A stretch of DNA of 64,000 nucleotides from Pagrus major (lineage: Eukaryota > Chordata > Actinopteri > Spariformes > Sparidae), in contig NC_133233.1 in the NCBI RefSeq assembly GCF_040436345.1, positions 12,810,735 through 12,874,734 on the forward strand, written 5' to 3'. Positions 35,490 to 49,934 of the stretch are shown in pieces (within the stretch, counting starts at the first letter, position 1; every line of letters begins with the position of its first letter). The notes beneath the pieces were generated by a model, which saw nothing but the letters and a program-made list of their open reading frames with translations, was not told the origin of the DNA and searched no databases. Made by a program: the position numbers and the translations under genes.

Positions 35490-36078
35490 TCTCCTCAAGT
35501 TTTGTACTAAAGTACCACTTTGACGAGATACTTTTACTACATTTCCATTTTATGCAACTTTATACTTCTACTCCACTACATTTCCGAGGCAAATATTGTG
35601 CTTTTTACCCTTCCTGTCCAGTGAGAACATGTATTGTTGAATGTTTGTGATGAGCTGAAGGATGAAGTGTTCCTTTATGGGTTGAGAAAATTCTCCTCCT
35701 TCTAAAGCTAAATAATCTATTTAGAAACCATCTTGAATTAGCTGGATTTGCATCGTCACAAAGCCGAAAACAATGTGAGAGCCTCACATGACAGTGAATC
35801 TTTGTACAGTATGATTATTTTACAGAATACGATGCATTGCTTTAGATTAAACTACACAACAGTCAAGTAGTTAGCTCAACTATAAACGACTTCAGCAGTA
35901 AAATGCAACATACACATGAATGCAGCAGGAATATTAATCCAGAAACATCAGAGGTAATAGTAAAACACTGACAGGGACTAAGTACTTTTACTTTTGAAAC
36001 TTTAAGCATTCTCCCAACGTGTTATTGCTACTGTTACTTAAGTAAAGGATCTGAATACTTCTTCACTTCCACAATTAA
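35490..36078. mobile_element. hAT-like MITE remnant (AAGTACTT type)
   Basis: Contains TACTTTTACTACATTTCC, TTTATACTTCTACTCCACTA and a terminal TTACTTAAGTAAAGGATCTG-AATACTTCTTC block, all typical of a widespread percomorph MITE. The middle, at about 35620-35960, is diverged. Confidence 0.6.
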
Positions 36079-39000
36079 AAATAACCCCTCAGATTTTCAC
36101 TCTGCTTTTTGGAGCAGTTCTGTCACTGAAACACTTTTACAAGACAAGAGTCTGATTTCCTCAGTATGTCACCACCTTCTGAAATACAAACCAGTTTCAG
36201 GGACACATCAACCTAATGGACCTTTTCGGTAAATGTTCGGCTGTAGTTGTGTTTTTTGTCGTACCTGCCTTTTGAAAAAAATAAACAAAATAAGGATTTT
36301 TTGAACTTTCAAATGTTCAATTACATCCTCAACTTTATCTACATACATACACGCACACGACAAACGTTCAGTCACCTTTAGTCTTTAATTTGTCCTTTGG
36401 AGCAATTAAATAGTTTTGTCTCGCCAGTCTAGTACCACACCTATGCACATATGAAGATAACAGCTCAAGCAATAAAGGTCATTAAGAAACATTAAACACA
36501 CTCTCTAGGCAGAGGCTCAGCTTATGCATGCAGGCTACTGGCATCATTAAGATTTAGCAGCAAGTGCAACTGTGCATTCAGTGAAACCGGACTAGAATGA
36601 GGAAGTATATCGAGAGGAAGCATTAAAAAAGAGAAGAGAATGCAAATGAAGACAGTATTGATGTAATTTATGAGTTCACATCTGGACTGAACATTGATGG
36701 TTCGTCACTACCGCTGTAGATAAAATCAAATGTTTTTCAGTAGGCTTTCCTGTCTAAAATCCTAAATTTCTTTGTCCAGTGTCAATTAACCTTGTAAAGG
36801 TGTAAATTCTTCAGATATTATCCACCCAGAATGTTATTTTCTATTCGAAACAGGACAGGTGGGGGACGAGCAGGACAGAACATCTGTAGCTGAGGCACAG
36901 ATGATAAATATTAGAACCATGCATTTCACTCACACCTACAGATAACAGACTGTCACTGTTTGCTGCCAACTTTGAATTCACACACAATAAACTCAACTTT
37001 TTGCTGCGTAATCTGCATAGTTGCTGTGCTACAGCTGATCCAAGGGGCTTTAGGTAGTTTATTAAGCTTGAGAAGAAGGAAACATTTCTAAACCCATACA
37101 GGAACACTTAATCCCTCAGTATATCAGAAAAACAGTCAACAAATTTGGAGATACATTTTTTTCTCTCCACTAGACGGGAACAACTGTACTACTGCTTGTA
37201 TCCTTAAATTTGAGTCTGTATCGTCTAGTATTGATCCTCTGCTGGCATGTTTAAAAATCTGCATAGCAATAAAAGTATTAAAACATGTGTGTGTGCATGT
37301 GTGTGTGTGTTACAGTGCTGGAGCCCACAGTTATTAAAGACATCCATCAGATTATGACAGTGGTGTCAGGAAGCAGTGCGGCGTGGGACCCAGAACGTGA
37401 TCTGATTAACCATGACAACAGCAATCAAACACACAGATGATGTTTCTGAGCAAGATTCCTCTTGTTTCCTGGTGCTTAGTGATTCACTTACAAAGTATGT
37501 GTCAGGTGTACTGAGACGCAGATCATGGAAGGTGGTAAAGTTATTACATTATTTTTCAGTGTGACTGTGATTCATACTTTTCCAATTTTTGTATTATTCT
37601 GTAACGTTGAGGACACATGTAAATCATCGGAACAAGTGCACGAAACACCGCAAATGGTCATCATTGTTTGTTTGTTTGTTGTGGCAAGGGTTCCAGTTGG
37701 GCGATGTTTGCTATGTGCTGACAGGAATGTAGTCAAGTATTTCTGGGTTGCGGTACGTACAGTACTTTGTGTCTTCTTTCTCAAGACAAAGAAAGGTACA
37801 ACCACCAATCATAGGATAGATACTGGAATGCCTTTGAAAGTTTTATTTGACCTCAGGTATTACAGTAAATGTAAATGTAACATGACAGATACTGTAACCT
37901 GTCACTCTAAACAGGTTGAGAATACATTTTTTACTAAAACCTGAATAATAAAATAAGTAGTAACTTTATTTATAAGTTTTTAAAAAAGACAAATAAATTA
38001 ATCAAGGCACAGACCAAGCAACAAGAGAAAGAAAAAGCTGTGCTGACTCAGGTTGCATTTTTGCTCAAGGTCGTTCATTTACTCATTTGACAAAAAATAG
38101 ACTAAAATAAACATTTTGAGGATAGTTGGATGTGGTTTGGCCAGTGATGAGAGGAGGCATTGATGACAGCTGCTGATGGGAAACAGGTCTTTCATAATGC
38201 TGGGAGGAGATTCAGTGCTGGAGGGTTTTTCAGTGAGAAAAACCATCTCCTCTCCAAAATAATAGGTGACAAGTCAGACAATGGTCAGATAGATTTGTGG
38301 TTCGTTGTTGTTGAGTTTTCTTGGATCATTAAATGGCCACATCTGTGTTTTGGCTTGTTTTGGCTCAAGTCATGTTTACTTACATGAAACGTGCTGACCA
38401 TGATGAATGTGTTTTCTCAACTATCCATCCTGGTCAGCGGCAGCGTCTAGCAGATAAATCTGTCGAAAGAAAATGAATCGCCAACAGTTTTGGCAATTGG
38501 TTAACCATTTCAGTAATTTTTCAAGCAAAAACATCCAACTTTTGAACAGGCTCCAGCTTCTTGAGGTGGAAACAGTCAGCTTTTAGACTCAGTGCTATGA
38601 TGAAGGCAGAAACAGCTGGAAGCTTTAATGAGTAGCCATGTTTTGGTACTTACTGATCTCGTTGAAGGAATGCAAACTGAATGTCTGGTTTGAACCCTCT
38701 GAAGTCCTGTTGGTAAGGGGAAACACATATTGACGGGGGGAACAGACTTCAACAAAATGTGGATAAAGGAGTTCTCCACTGCCGCCCAAACAGCTGAATA
38801 CCAGTTGAAGTCAAGCCGGCTACATTATTATGCTCATTTGTGATTCTAATAAAATATTCTAAGCGCTGTATCGTAGGCCACTGGACTTGAGAGGAGTTGC
38901 AGGCTTTTAAAACTCTGCTGTGCGCTCTGCTATGATTGGCTGTCACTCATCAGTTGCCTCCTATGAAGAGTTTCTGCTGACGTATTCAGATCGTTTACTT

Positions 39001-39730
39001 GAGTCAAAGTACTAATACATGGGAACGTCCGGTCCAACTGATGAGGACGTGTGTCTGGTACTTCCTCTACATAAACAGAAGTGGCAGTCACACTCTCGAT
39101 TCCCTGCCATAACTGATTTTGCCTTGCCCAACTCAGGAACCATACCAACCATAATGATAGACACTGGGGCCTTAAACAGCTAATTTTTCACCATGCTCCT
39201 CCAATCCGACTTAAACACACAGTGTTTTTGTGACCAGAGCTGCAACAATAGAGAGACACACAGCATCTGAGTTGTCAACAAGTCAGTAACACACCCTCTG
39301 AATGGTTAAAGGCTGAAGTTGGCTAAGCTCCGGAAACCTAACCGGCAAGTTTTTCCTTGTCCTTGTGAAAAGCCCCGATGGGAGCTCTCGCCATCAGGTG
39401 ACTCCCCGTCCGTTCACTCCTGTTTTACCTGGGTTTCTATCACCCTCCGTCTTTGCCTTTTTCGTCAGCAGGGTTCCTTCTCTTCTGCAGGTAGAGCTTC
39501 CACAGTTACTACAGTTGTTACTAATAGCAAACATGGAAAACAGATTATCTTCCTGTTTTGGTTGCGCAAATGCAGGCGCACTTCCTTTGTGCTGTAAGTG
39601 AATTCTAATTTTTTTCTGGGGAAGAATCTGAGATGGTAGCAAGCAGAATGGCACAGTGGAAGCAAAACTTATAGGGAAACCATCTTGATGCATGTAAGCA
39701 AAAAATTTAGTCAGTTTCCACTTTAAAAGT
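36079..39730. other. Intergenic, no gene recognised
   Basis: Contains a (TG)n tract at about 37287-37310 and otherwise non-repetitive DNA. Reading frames are short, without splice context or family resemblance. Confidence 0.5.
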
Positions 39731-39734
39731 AAGG

Positions 39735-39917
39735 ATTTGCTGGTATTCTTTGTCATTTATGATGGTAAATGAAGAGTCTTTAGGTTTTGGATTGTTGGCT
39801 GGACAAACGAAGCAATCGTAAGATGTCTCTATGGACTACCAAAAGAGCAGTCAGTTTATCAGGAAAGTAATCGGCGAGATCAATCGATTATGAAAACAAT
39901 CGTTAGCTGAAGCCCTT
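39735..39917 (-). mobile_element. hAT-like MITE fragment (GGGCTGCAACTAACGATT type)
   Basis: The reverse complement starts AGGGCTTCAGCTAACGATTG and continues with ATAATCGATTGATCTCGCCG. The ATCGATTA-rich words identify the same family as the copy at 49665. Confidence 0.65.
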
Positions 39918-40739
39918 CTTTTCAGGCTGTCAGTGGTTTCCCTTTTTTGTCAATGCAGTATAAAACTCCAATCCATCACAATGACCATACAAATGGAGCA
40001 ATGCACTGGAAATCATGGATTGTTTATTCTTGAAAGATATACAAAGGAAACACCAGCACACTGACTCCATGCTACAAGAGTTTAATAATGACAACATTTC
40101 ACTTGTACTTGGAGCTTTATCAGATCAGAATTTTTCTTTGACAGCCTTGCACCTACGTGATGTGAATATAATTATTTGTGTAATTGTTGTAGAAAGGAAG
40201 CAGCATGACTGTACCTGTCTCAGTGCATTTGATGGATATGTTGTTTAAGTAATAAAAAAATCAATATAGATAATTCTGCCTGTGTGTCCCTTCATTGTTG
40301 GCTAGTGAGCCGGTCATAATACTCCTTACCTATTTATATAACAATTTCATTAATCACATGGCCTGTGCATTTTACATTATTGTACATAATTTTACATATT
40401 ATGTGACTTGTTACATATAATTTTATAATTCTAATAAACACTTGTGTGTTTTTGCGGTGAAAACTTCTGATGACATCGTGGAGGGTCTAACTGAAGTAGG
40501 AAACATGACAGTTAGTCATTTGTACAATTTTGCTTTTGTAGTCAAGTTTGGTTTTGGGACACAGCCAAATACTGTGCAGCTTCACATATTCACAGACAGA
40601 CATGAGGGTGTGACTTTGAAACACATCCTGGAATAGATTGTTGCTTCATGTTCTTGTGTGAAAACTGAATTACTGAAATAATTTCCCATAAACTGAGTTG
40701 CAACACATTTTTTGAATGGGAAGGTTTTGACATTTGGTA

Positions 40740-42027
<1,288 letters not shown>

Positions 42028-43983
42028 ATATGACCTAAAGTATGTAGAGTATGTGCTACAGTATAAAGTTATATTTTAGACAATAGTGCACTCCCAACTC
42101 TGTTTATTGTACTTTGTCTGGCCTGGACTGAGCGCTGACGTTCACCCTATCTAAACCTCACTGATGCTTTATTTATGGCTGAACGGGAGGAAATATCTGG
42201 AGCCAGGTGCCAAAATATGCTGGAAATCCCCTCCATTGTTATGTAACAATTTACACCCATGGTTTTGGGATGAGTTGTTTAACAGTCACATGTGTATCAT
42301 GCGTTGTCCAAATACTTTGGTCAGGTATCAACATACCTTTGGCCATGAGATGTTCATCTATTACCCTGACAGTTTACTGTAAATGTATCCGCTGGGCTTT
42401 CCCCTGCAGCTTGGTGCTTCATGCTCATTAATTAAATCGATGGCTGTGAGATGGTTTTATTTCTTGCTAGCTAATACACACAACTCTTCCACCTGCCCAG
42501 CATCCACCTGTAGGCTCCATTTTTAAAATATCTCAAGGGGGATCGTTGCATCTGCTGCTCAGTATGTTTGCATAGGGAGTTACAGGACACAAAACCAAAT
42601 AGCTTTTATCTGTTTGTTCAAGAAGGTGATGCACAAATCACTCTCATAACTCAGCCCAGACCACCTCCGCTCTTGTATTCCTTCCAAGGTCATCAAGTCA
42701 GAAATACACTGTCTTCTTTCAGCTGTCTGAAACTATTTCTCTGCAGCTCACTCGATGAAAACCTCGCATGAATTAGACCAAACTTTGTTTTCCTCACCCG
42801 ATGCTGTAACAATATCTGTTGCCATATTTTTGTGTAAATGAGACATAAAGAGCCAGTAATGTACTGTGACTTGTTTTGTATATTTTCACAAAACGGTTGC
42901 CAAATGAGGCGCCGCATCGGATGAAAGTTCCATTTTATGTGTGTGAGTGTGTTTGAGGGGGAGTCTGGAGTGACCTACCCCATCTTCTGAAAAACACCCA
43001 AGTCATTGGTCAACCATATTACATAAACATGCAATTAAACAGAATGAAACGGTCTCACACAAGTAAAGTGTCCAAGTTCAGCATGTGTGTTTAAGAAAAA
43101 ACCTCCACAGGCATGCCAATGAAGTGACTGCACAATGTAGCAGCCCAGAGGGAGGAAACAATGATATAAGACATTATGTAAAACATCTCAAAGGACAGAC
43201 TTCATCACAACTGTTTTTATTTTATTTTTAAAGATATACTGGTGCCTTTAAATCTGGATGGTTTTATCAACTGTTTCCATAAGTTGAATCTCAGCTCAGT
43301 GGCACCATCTAGTGGTTATTCTTCAGACATGCACGCTCACACCCTTACATACACCACATGTGCTGAGGGCAGGAGGAAGAAACAACTTCAACTACTACTT
43401 TTATGATAAGAAAATCATACACAGTGTTTTTACAGAGGACAAATCATTTTCATTACAATTCACTCACTTCACTTTAATTTTTGTTCTGGCTTTTATTACA
43501 CTAGTATGAAATAAGTTCCCAGTCTCTAAAGAGGAGAATAAGCTCAATTCATCTGCAATATGGGAGAGATTTTAGTTTGTGTCTTTTTTAAATTCCCTTT
43601 TGGCTGTGATGCTATTAGAATGTGGGATGATGGAATAATTAAGTGAAAATATGTCTGTTTTGTCCATATGTGCAAGATGAAACAGCAAATACAAACAATT
43701 CCATATGAAATTACACTGAAGGAAAAATAAACAAAAAGAAAATTAGTCAAATGGGCAGTGATAAGCAGACTGCAAAACCTCCTGCTGTATATGAATAAAA
43801 CTGAGAGACAGATGAACGGGGATAACTAATGAGATTCTTGATTTCGGTGCATTCTCCAGCAGCCATGTTTCGAACAGTGTCAATAGAGACTCTGGCAATA
43901 GAGGGTGGACGGTATAGTTCCAAAACCAACTTAATTATAAGCCACTGATGATTGAGACTGGCTGATGACTATGGTAATGTTGA
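42028..43983. other. Intergenic, no gene recognised
   Basis: Non-repetitive DNA without supported exons. A CTCF-like motif lies at 43301. Confidence 0.5.
43301..43315 (-). promoter_or_regulatory. CTCF-like motif, reverse
   Basis: The reverse complement reads CCACTAGATGGTGCC, a good match to the CTCF core. It is motif evidence only. Confidence 0.4.
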
Positions 43984-44057
43984 TTTCTTTTCTTTTCTTT
44001 TCTTTTCTTTTCTTTTCTTTTCTTTTCTTTTCTTTTCTTTTCTTTTCTTTTCTTTTC
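43984..44057. repeat. (TTTTC)n pentanucleotide repeat
   Basis: About 14 almost perfect TTTTC units. It is homopurine on the minus strand and could adopt triplex (H-DNA). Confidence 0.97.
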
Positions 44058-45777
44058 CAGTATCCTGTTGATCATTCCTTTTGCTCAGACGACCAATGTT
44101 TTGGAAGTCTTTTTAAAGCAACCTTTATTACCATTATTCAATCTATTTTAGTTGAGGGCCACAGTCTCAGCTGGTAAAAATATTATGTTTTGTGCACAAA
44201 AGGGGATTCACCATTTCACCACAGCATGTTACAAGTATGGTAAAGATACCAGTGTACACAAACATAGCTGAATAAAAGATAATCAAACATTTCAGTGTGC
44301 TATATACTTTGAGAGATTAAAAAAATAACTTTGTAAAACTGCATGTGCTCCTTCACCCTCATGTCTTTCCTAACAGATGCAAGCATGCGCAGTAAATCCA
44401 GAAAGGTTCTAGTGACTTTTGAGTTTCCCTGCAGCCACACTGGCTCTACCTGATTCTGCTCTTTACTCCAAACACACAGCTGTTTCTTTCATAACGTTGC
44501 TTTAGATTAAATTCCACTTAATGTGGCATTCATTTGCCAAACATAAATTAAAAACGTGTATACATGAATCACAGAATGGACATAGAGCTAATTCTTGTGA
44601 CTGAGTGGAACAGGTGATTCACTTCTGCTAGCTCACGCATCTGATTAAGTTATGTGATGCACACTCGGTGAAAGGTGACACCGGTACCATAAATAACTGT
44701 GTGTACAAGTGAGGGTGAAGGAAGGTGACACGGCAGATTGAAAGAGTGTTGCTGGTATCAGTGGATCTAACACATCAGCAAACCTGACGATACTCAACCT
44801 GTGTTACTTTTATTAAATTAAATTTAAGCCATTTCATGTTCTACCTACTCATATTTATTTATCAACTTATTGTTTCTCCTGCTCAGTCCATTTCTAGTCT
44901 GTACGAATACAATGAAGTCCTGATTGCAATGCAGTCCTTCTATCCCATTCTATCAGTTTTGGTGCTATGGTGCAACATGGCATCAATACCACATTTGGAG
45001 ACATTAATATAAATGTTATAATCAAACAAAGGGAGGTCATGTAATGTCACAAAAGAAATAGCAATTTGTCTTATACATGTCATTCTTTGTTAGAATTGAG
45101 GATAGTGCAATGATGGAAACGGTACAAGACGGGGTGTCACTCTAGGAACAGTTCTGGGCATACATTAAGATGGAATATATCCTCCTGTGACTATGCGATC
45201 CTGTAGTATGACTCAAGATATACTGTATATAGGGCATGTTTTCCCTCTGTTGTGAGTTTTTTTTTTAATATTTTCCCTCTGGATTTATTCATCTACATGT
45301 TTACTAGATTTCGGTACTGGAATCCTTCACCAAAATATACGATAGTGTGCCATGTGTTTCTGTATCCTAACCTTTGTGAGGCGGATGAATTTGCAAGATC
45401 ATGTGATCATCAGGCGCATCAGGTTTCCTACATCCTGGATAGAGAAAGATATGTATTGCCATGTACCAGGCCCTTGGAAAAAAAGTATGAATTAAAACTG
45501 AAAAGAAGTGAGTGCAAAAATGTGTGAGGAAATATTTGATGAAAGAAGAAATGATCCTTTTTGACAGTCAAGATAAAAAGGAGACAGAAGGGACACAGTG
45601 AGCACAATGGCCATATTTCAACGTAATGAAGATGTTTAAATGTGTGCAAGGAGAGAGGGATTTCAATAAAGACAGAAAAAAGAAAGAAATACGTTCGAGC
45701 CAGCAGAACTGACTGTGCAGAACATATGACACAGGCACGTATCTGACATACTCAGCAGTTCTTGACCTTGGGAAAGC

Positions 45778-45824
<47 letters not shown>

Positions 45825-46560
45825 AAAAGTGAAGGGAATAGGGGGTTGGAAAGATGATGGAGTGCAGGTCAGGTGATATTATCATCACCATAACCCAGTG
45901 GGGATATGGTTGCCATGGAGTGTATACTGTTTGAGTGTGCAGAAAGGGGAGCTGGGGGGATGGGGGACAACATGGGCTGGGTTGGTGGCGTTTGTATTGA
46001 GGGGAAGAATGTGTTCACACAGTCACATATGGGGACTCAGCTAGATCCCTAGAAAGTCAACTAAACTGAATCATTGGATTAGGACAGATTGAGGGTAAGA
46101 GTTAGAGTTAGGTGTGTTGTTTGGTCTCAAGGGTTGTGAAGAACTTAGGGTCATGCAATAAGGCGTTAAAATAATATTGCAATATTCTTAGGCTACATCG
46201 GGATACACATTCTAGTCTTATCTTGATGCTTTGAAGTCTTCTCATAAGCTCTTCATACATGCTTGGACTGGGTGACAAAATACAATATAATGATATTTTA
46301 GACCAAATGCCTCGGTATGGATATGGCGTCAAAATTCCAGAGATGACTATTGGTACTTTCACAAAATGTGAACACAATGACATTTTTGATAAATATTCAT
46401 CAGTAGTGTGGACATGATGACTAAGTGGGTATGGGCAAGTATTAGAACAAGCATAAGGGTCTGGTCAATTCAGAAAATTACACCACTTCACTGTAATGCA
46501 GCCTTTAAAAACAAGAAAAGACAACACTTATTCCATATCAAGACATACTAATATCTGAAA
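44058..46560. other. Intergenic, no gene recognised
   Basis: No supported exon was seen. The stretch holds the (TG)n tract at 45781 and short decayed frames only. Confidence 0.5.
45781..45822. repeat. (TG)21 microsatellite
   Basis: A perfect TG tract of 21 units; CA on the minus strand. Confidence 0.97.
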
Positions 46561-46569
46561 TCTATCTTC

Positions 46570-46985
46570 TTCAAGCAAAAATGGCCAACATTTGCTGTTC
46601 CGAGCGTCTTGATTTGAAAGATTTGCTGCTTTTCCTCATCCTGCATAACATCAAATGAAGAGTGTTTGAGTTTTGGACTGCTGGTTGGACAAATGAAGCA
46701 ACTGGAAGACGTCACTTTGGGCTCTGGGAGATTGTGGTGAGCATTCTTTACTTTTTTTTTGACATTGTATAGTCTAAATGATTACTCATGAAAATTAACA
46801 GCAGCTCAATCAATCATTGGTCGCAAGCTTATCTTTGAGGTCAAGGAAATTGTGTATTTTTCACATTTATTTATTTTTTACATTTTAAACTAAACGATTA
46901 ATCGATTAATTGTAAAAAAAAAAAAACCAAAATAAAATAAGAAAAAAATTATTGGCAGATTAATCAATAATGAAAATAATATAAT
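46570..46985. mobile_element. hAT-like MITE copy (diverged)
   Basis: Shares TTTGGACTGCTGGTTGGACAAATGAAGCAA with the copy near 39780 as two adjoining blocks, and ends in ACGATTAATCGATTAATTG-rich text near 46894. It belongs to the same family as the copies at 39735 and 49665. Confidence 0.6.
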
Positions 46986-47189
46986 AAATATTGGTGTGCA
47001 TAGAAGGGGGGGTGTTACAAGGGACTCGAGTAATTGGTGTCATGGATGACTGTGGAAACTGAGGATTCAATAAGCCCCAAGGTTTCCCTACACAACTAAT
47101 CTCACACTCTGTCAAAGTCAGAAATCACAACGTGAATATGCACATATGACACACATTAAACATCTGGGACAGCTCCCAACCTGCCGCAT

Positions 47190-47698
47190 ACCACCTGAAG
47201 ATGGCGCTCCGTATCCTTGTATGATGGCGATGACGCACGCGCGCATGTGCGTGAATGTGCGTGAGAGAGAGGGAGAGAGAGAGAGAGAGAGAGCGAGGGA
47301 TGCTGTCTGCCTCCTCTCTGGCGGTGTTGCCTCCCCGTCGCTGCAGTGCTGCTCTCCCTTCTTTCTCTCTCTCTCTCTTTCTCTCCCTCCTTCTTTCTGT
47401 CTCGCTTTCGTACCCAGCGCCTCGCCTCTTCCTCCTCCGTCTCCTCCACATCCTTCTGCTCCTCCTCCTCCTCCTCCTCCCCTGCGGATGCCTCAGCCTC
47501 GCAACCCCGTCCCAGCACACCGGCAAATGGTCGCTCCATCCCCGGCAACTCTGGACGCAGGACGCAGCGAGAAGGCGCACCGCTCAGTTCTGATCTGATC
47601 TCAGCGCGCTGCGGATTGACTTGAAGGAGAGGCGGACCAGGAGGCAGAAGGGAAACAAGGGGAAGCCGGTCGCTGGCAGTGGCCAGGATCTAATTTCG
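47190..47698 (+). promoter_or_regulatory. CpG-rich promoter and 5' noncoding exon of an unidentified gene
   Basis: This is the most CpG-dense block in the window (GACGCACGCGCGCATG at about 47231, then many CGs to 47660), flanked by GA and CT tracts. It ends in a strong donor, TTTCG|GTAAGTC, at 47698/47699. Frames across it are low-complexity (Ser/Leu or Arg/Glu runs from CT/GA repeats). The best reading is the first, noncoding exon of a plus-strand gene whose coding exons lie beyond the window. In human the next genes past IL7 include STMN2, but no stathmin start peptide is present, so I leave it unnamed. Confidence 0.5.
47262..47293. repeat. (GA)n microsatellite
   Basis: A GA tract inside the CpG-rich block. 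A mirrored CT-rich tract follows at about 47360-47395. Confidence 0.9.
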
Positions 47699-47699
47699 G

Positions 47700-49664
47700 T
47701 AAGTCATCGCGTTGTTTTAACCCTGCTGTAGACTTGCTATGATCGGACAGAGAGTTAGAAGGTGACAGGTCTTCAAAACGCCTGTGTTTTCAGTTGTCTG
47801 AACATGACTTCTGGATCGTGCATGGTGGATGGTTCTGGGAAAGTGCTGCTTTAAAATATGATGCCCCGCTTTTGCTGCGAAGCTCCTCTCAGAAACAGGC
47901 GTCCAACACACACAACAGATATTTGGCCCCAGCTGACTGCTGACCCAAATTCAGCATTGGTTGTGCGTAAAAGTGCTCCAAAGGTGTGAAAAGCACCTTG
48001 TAAACAAAAGGTGTATGGCTGCTCTTCCTCGCCAGCTGATGATTACTTTGTTTTGACAACTCCATTCACAACCAGAAGTGAAGTTGTAATATCCCTAAAC
48101 ATATCTGGACATGATGTTATGGTACAGCATGATATATGATTTATTACTGAGCCTCGGCTATATCAGAGTTTATTGCTTATAAATCTCATTGTCCACTGAT
48201 GCCCATTAAGTTTTATGGAATTGCCTTTTGTCTGCGAGGCTGTGGAGTATGAGAGGTGACACAAGGATAAGAGTATGGGTAAGACTCCATACCTTTCCCA
48301 CAGCCGTACTTGTGCTTTGATCAATAGACATTTGCAGGAGGGGGATTGTGCGCTGGCAGTTTGTCAAGGGCGCACAATATATCCAGCAGATGATGTGCTG
48401 GAGGAGAGGAGGAGGAGGAGGAGGAGGGCTGCTGTAAGGCATGCTGTGGCTTCATGTTCAGCCTTACTAACATGTCAGCACTTGGAGCAGATGCATGATG
48501 GACAGTCGTGCAGAGAGGGAAAGGGTATTAGTGTAAACCCTTTGTCTTTTGGTCCGCGTTGCTTCCAAACTCTAAAACTTGGGAATGAGATTTGCAGGTC
48601 TGCAGGCGGCTTCCTCTGTGGGCAGGTAAGCAGCCGTGTAACAAGGAGAACACAATCCCCTCTAATTCCCCTCAAACTGACCTCTGGTGCAGGAATATGG
48701 GCATATAGATTTTCCTCCCTCCCATGTCCTCCACACACAACCACTGCTCAGCATGTTATTCACTTTTTTTTTCTCCAAGCACTTGAAGTGATGACGGTAC
48801 AACACTCTCCCGGCCCATCAGCCACACATCTTCAGGCACTCCAATAGATGTATTTTATTGTTGAAGGATAAGCAGCATTAGTAAAGACCTATCACTGTGG
48901 GAACTGTGTCATACACACACACATACACTTACTCCATCTCACTCTCTCTAAATTTCCTAAAGATTAGCTTCTTTTATGTCCAGTGAATGTCTCCAGTGGG
49001 CATGAAAAGCCTCGTCCTTCATCGCGGACACAGATTAAGCTAATTCACACAGCAGCACAGGCCTAATGCCTAATCACTATGCTGCGCCGGCAGAACAGAA
49101 CAGTCTTTATACTGTGGTAGCCGAGAGAGGGAGAGAGAGCAAAGGGGGGAAAGCTAGCCGCCGGTGCCTATTGATCGGACGGAGGGACTACTGGCAGGCG
49201 TCCACAGGATGGAGTGCTGACGACAGTCCAAAGAGCTGCCGGGATGAGCTGGCCAGGCAGTCGCCTTATAGAGTAATGCTGATGAAGGGAGGGGAGAGTT
49301 TGAATTCTAGTTATCCTCGCTGGGTCAGGATGGATTTAAAATATACTGTAACTGTTATGAATTTTATTTTCATCCCAGAGTGAGAGCGGGGTGTGGTTTC
49401 CGTGCATTGTTAGCGTAACAGATCTAATACCATTCTGTGACTGTCAAACTTTGATGTTCATATTGTAGTGTGTATCTGATACAGCATGCTGTACCCCAGG
49501 CCACACATTCTTGACATGTGAAATGAGGAAAGACTGAGATCAAGAGGGGCTGGAGCTCCCCTGTCAAATGTCTGCTTTGAAGTTTGGGGTGTTTGGCCAG
49601 TCGTGTGCTGAGAGGATCAACGTCAGAATCATCTCTGCAGACTGTAAAGTAGCTCCATTCATTG
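47700..49664. other. Putative first intron, proximal part
   Basis: No coding exon was recognised. It contains a (GGA)n tract at about 48404-48427 and a G+C-rich patch at 49110-49270. Open frames here lack homology. Confidence 0.4.
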
Positions 49665-49934
49665 TAGGGCTGCAACTAACAATCACTATTTATTATTGAT
49701 CAATCGTTTGATTATTTCTTTGATTCATCGGTTAGTTTTTCTTTTGATAAAATGTCAGAAAATGGTAAAACGAAAATGTCCAATGTCCTTTTGTTTTGTC
49801 TGCAGCCTAAACCCATCCCGTCCAGATATCCAGATATCCATCTATCCAGTTTTTTACTTTAAAAAATGACTCAAACCCATTAATCGATTATCACAGTTGG
49901 CATTTAAATTGAAAAATCTAACTGTTGCAGCTCG
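49665..49934 (+). mobile_element. hAT-like MITE (TAGGGCTGCAACTAAC type)
   Basis: Starts TAGGGCTGCAACTAACAATC and ends AACTGTTGCAGCTCG, the classic inverted ends of a very common fish MITE. The interior has AAAATGTCAGAAAATGG and TTAATCGATTATCACAG words. No clear 8-bp target duplication remains. Confidence 0.85.

Noticed and set aside
34127-36078. A single MITE split by a 1.3-kb insertion carrying il7 exon 1
   Set aside because: The two fragments could be separate copies. No target duplication or insertion ends were found at the supposed junctions.
43984-44057. Regular repeat that could suggest a CRISPR array
   Set aside because: The 5-bp tandem units have no spacers and the genome is eukaryotic, so it is a microsatellite.
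47125-47624. Several 90-150 codon frames on both strands in the CpG block
   Set aside because: They are translations of GA/CT and CCT repeats (Ser-Leu or Arg-Glu runs) with no domain resemblance.
48601-48640. Tiny exon ending GGGCAG|GTAAGC
   Set aside because: The donor is good and a TTGCAG precedes it, but there is no frame or other support, and chance occurrence is likely.
48275-48847. 190-codon plus-strand frame
   Set aside because: No homology recognised, it includes a GGA repeat giving an Arg run, and it contains no plausible splice or start context.
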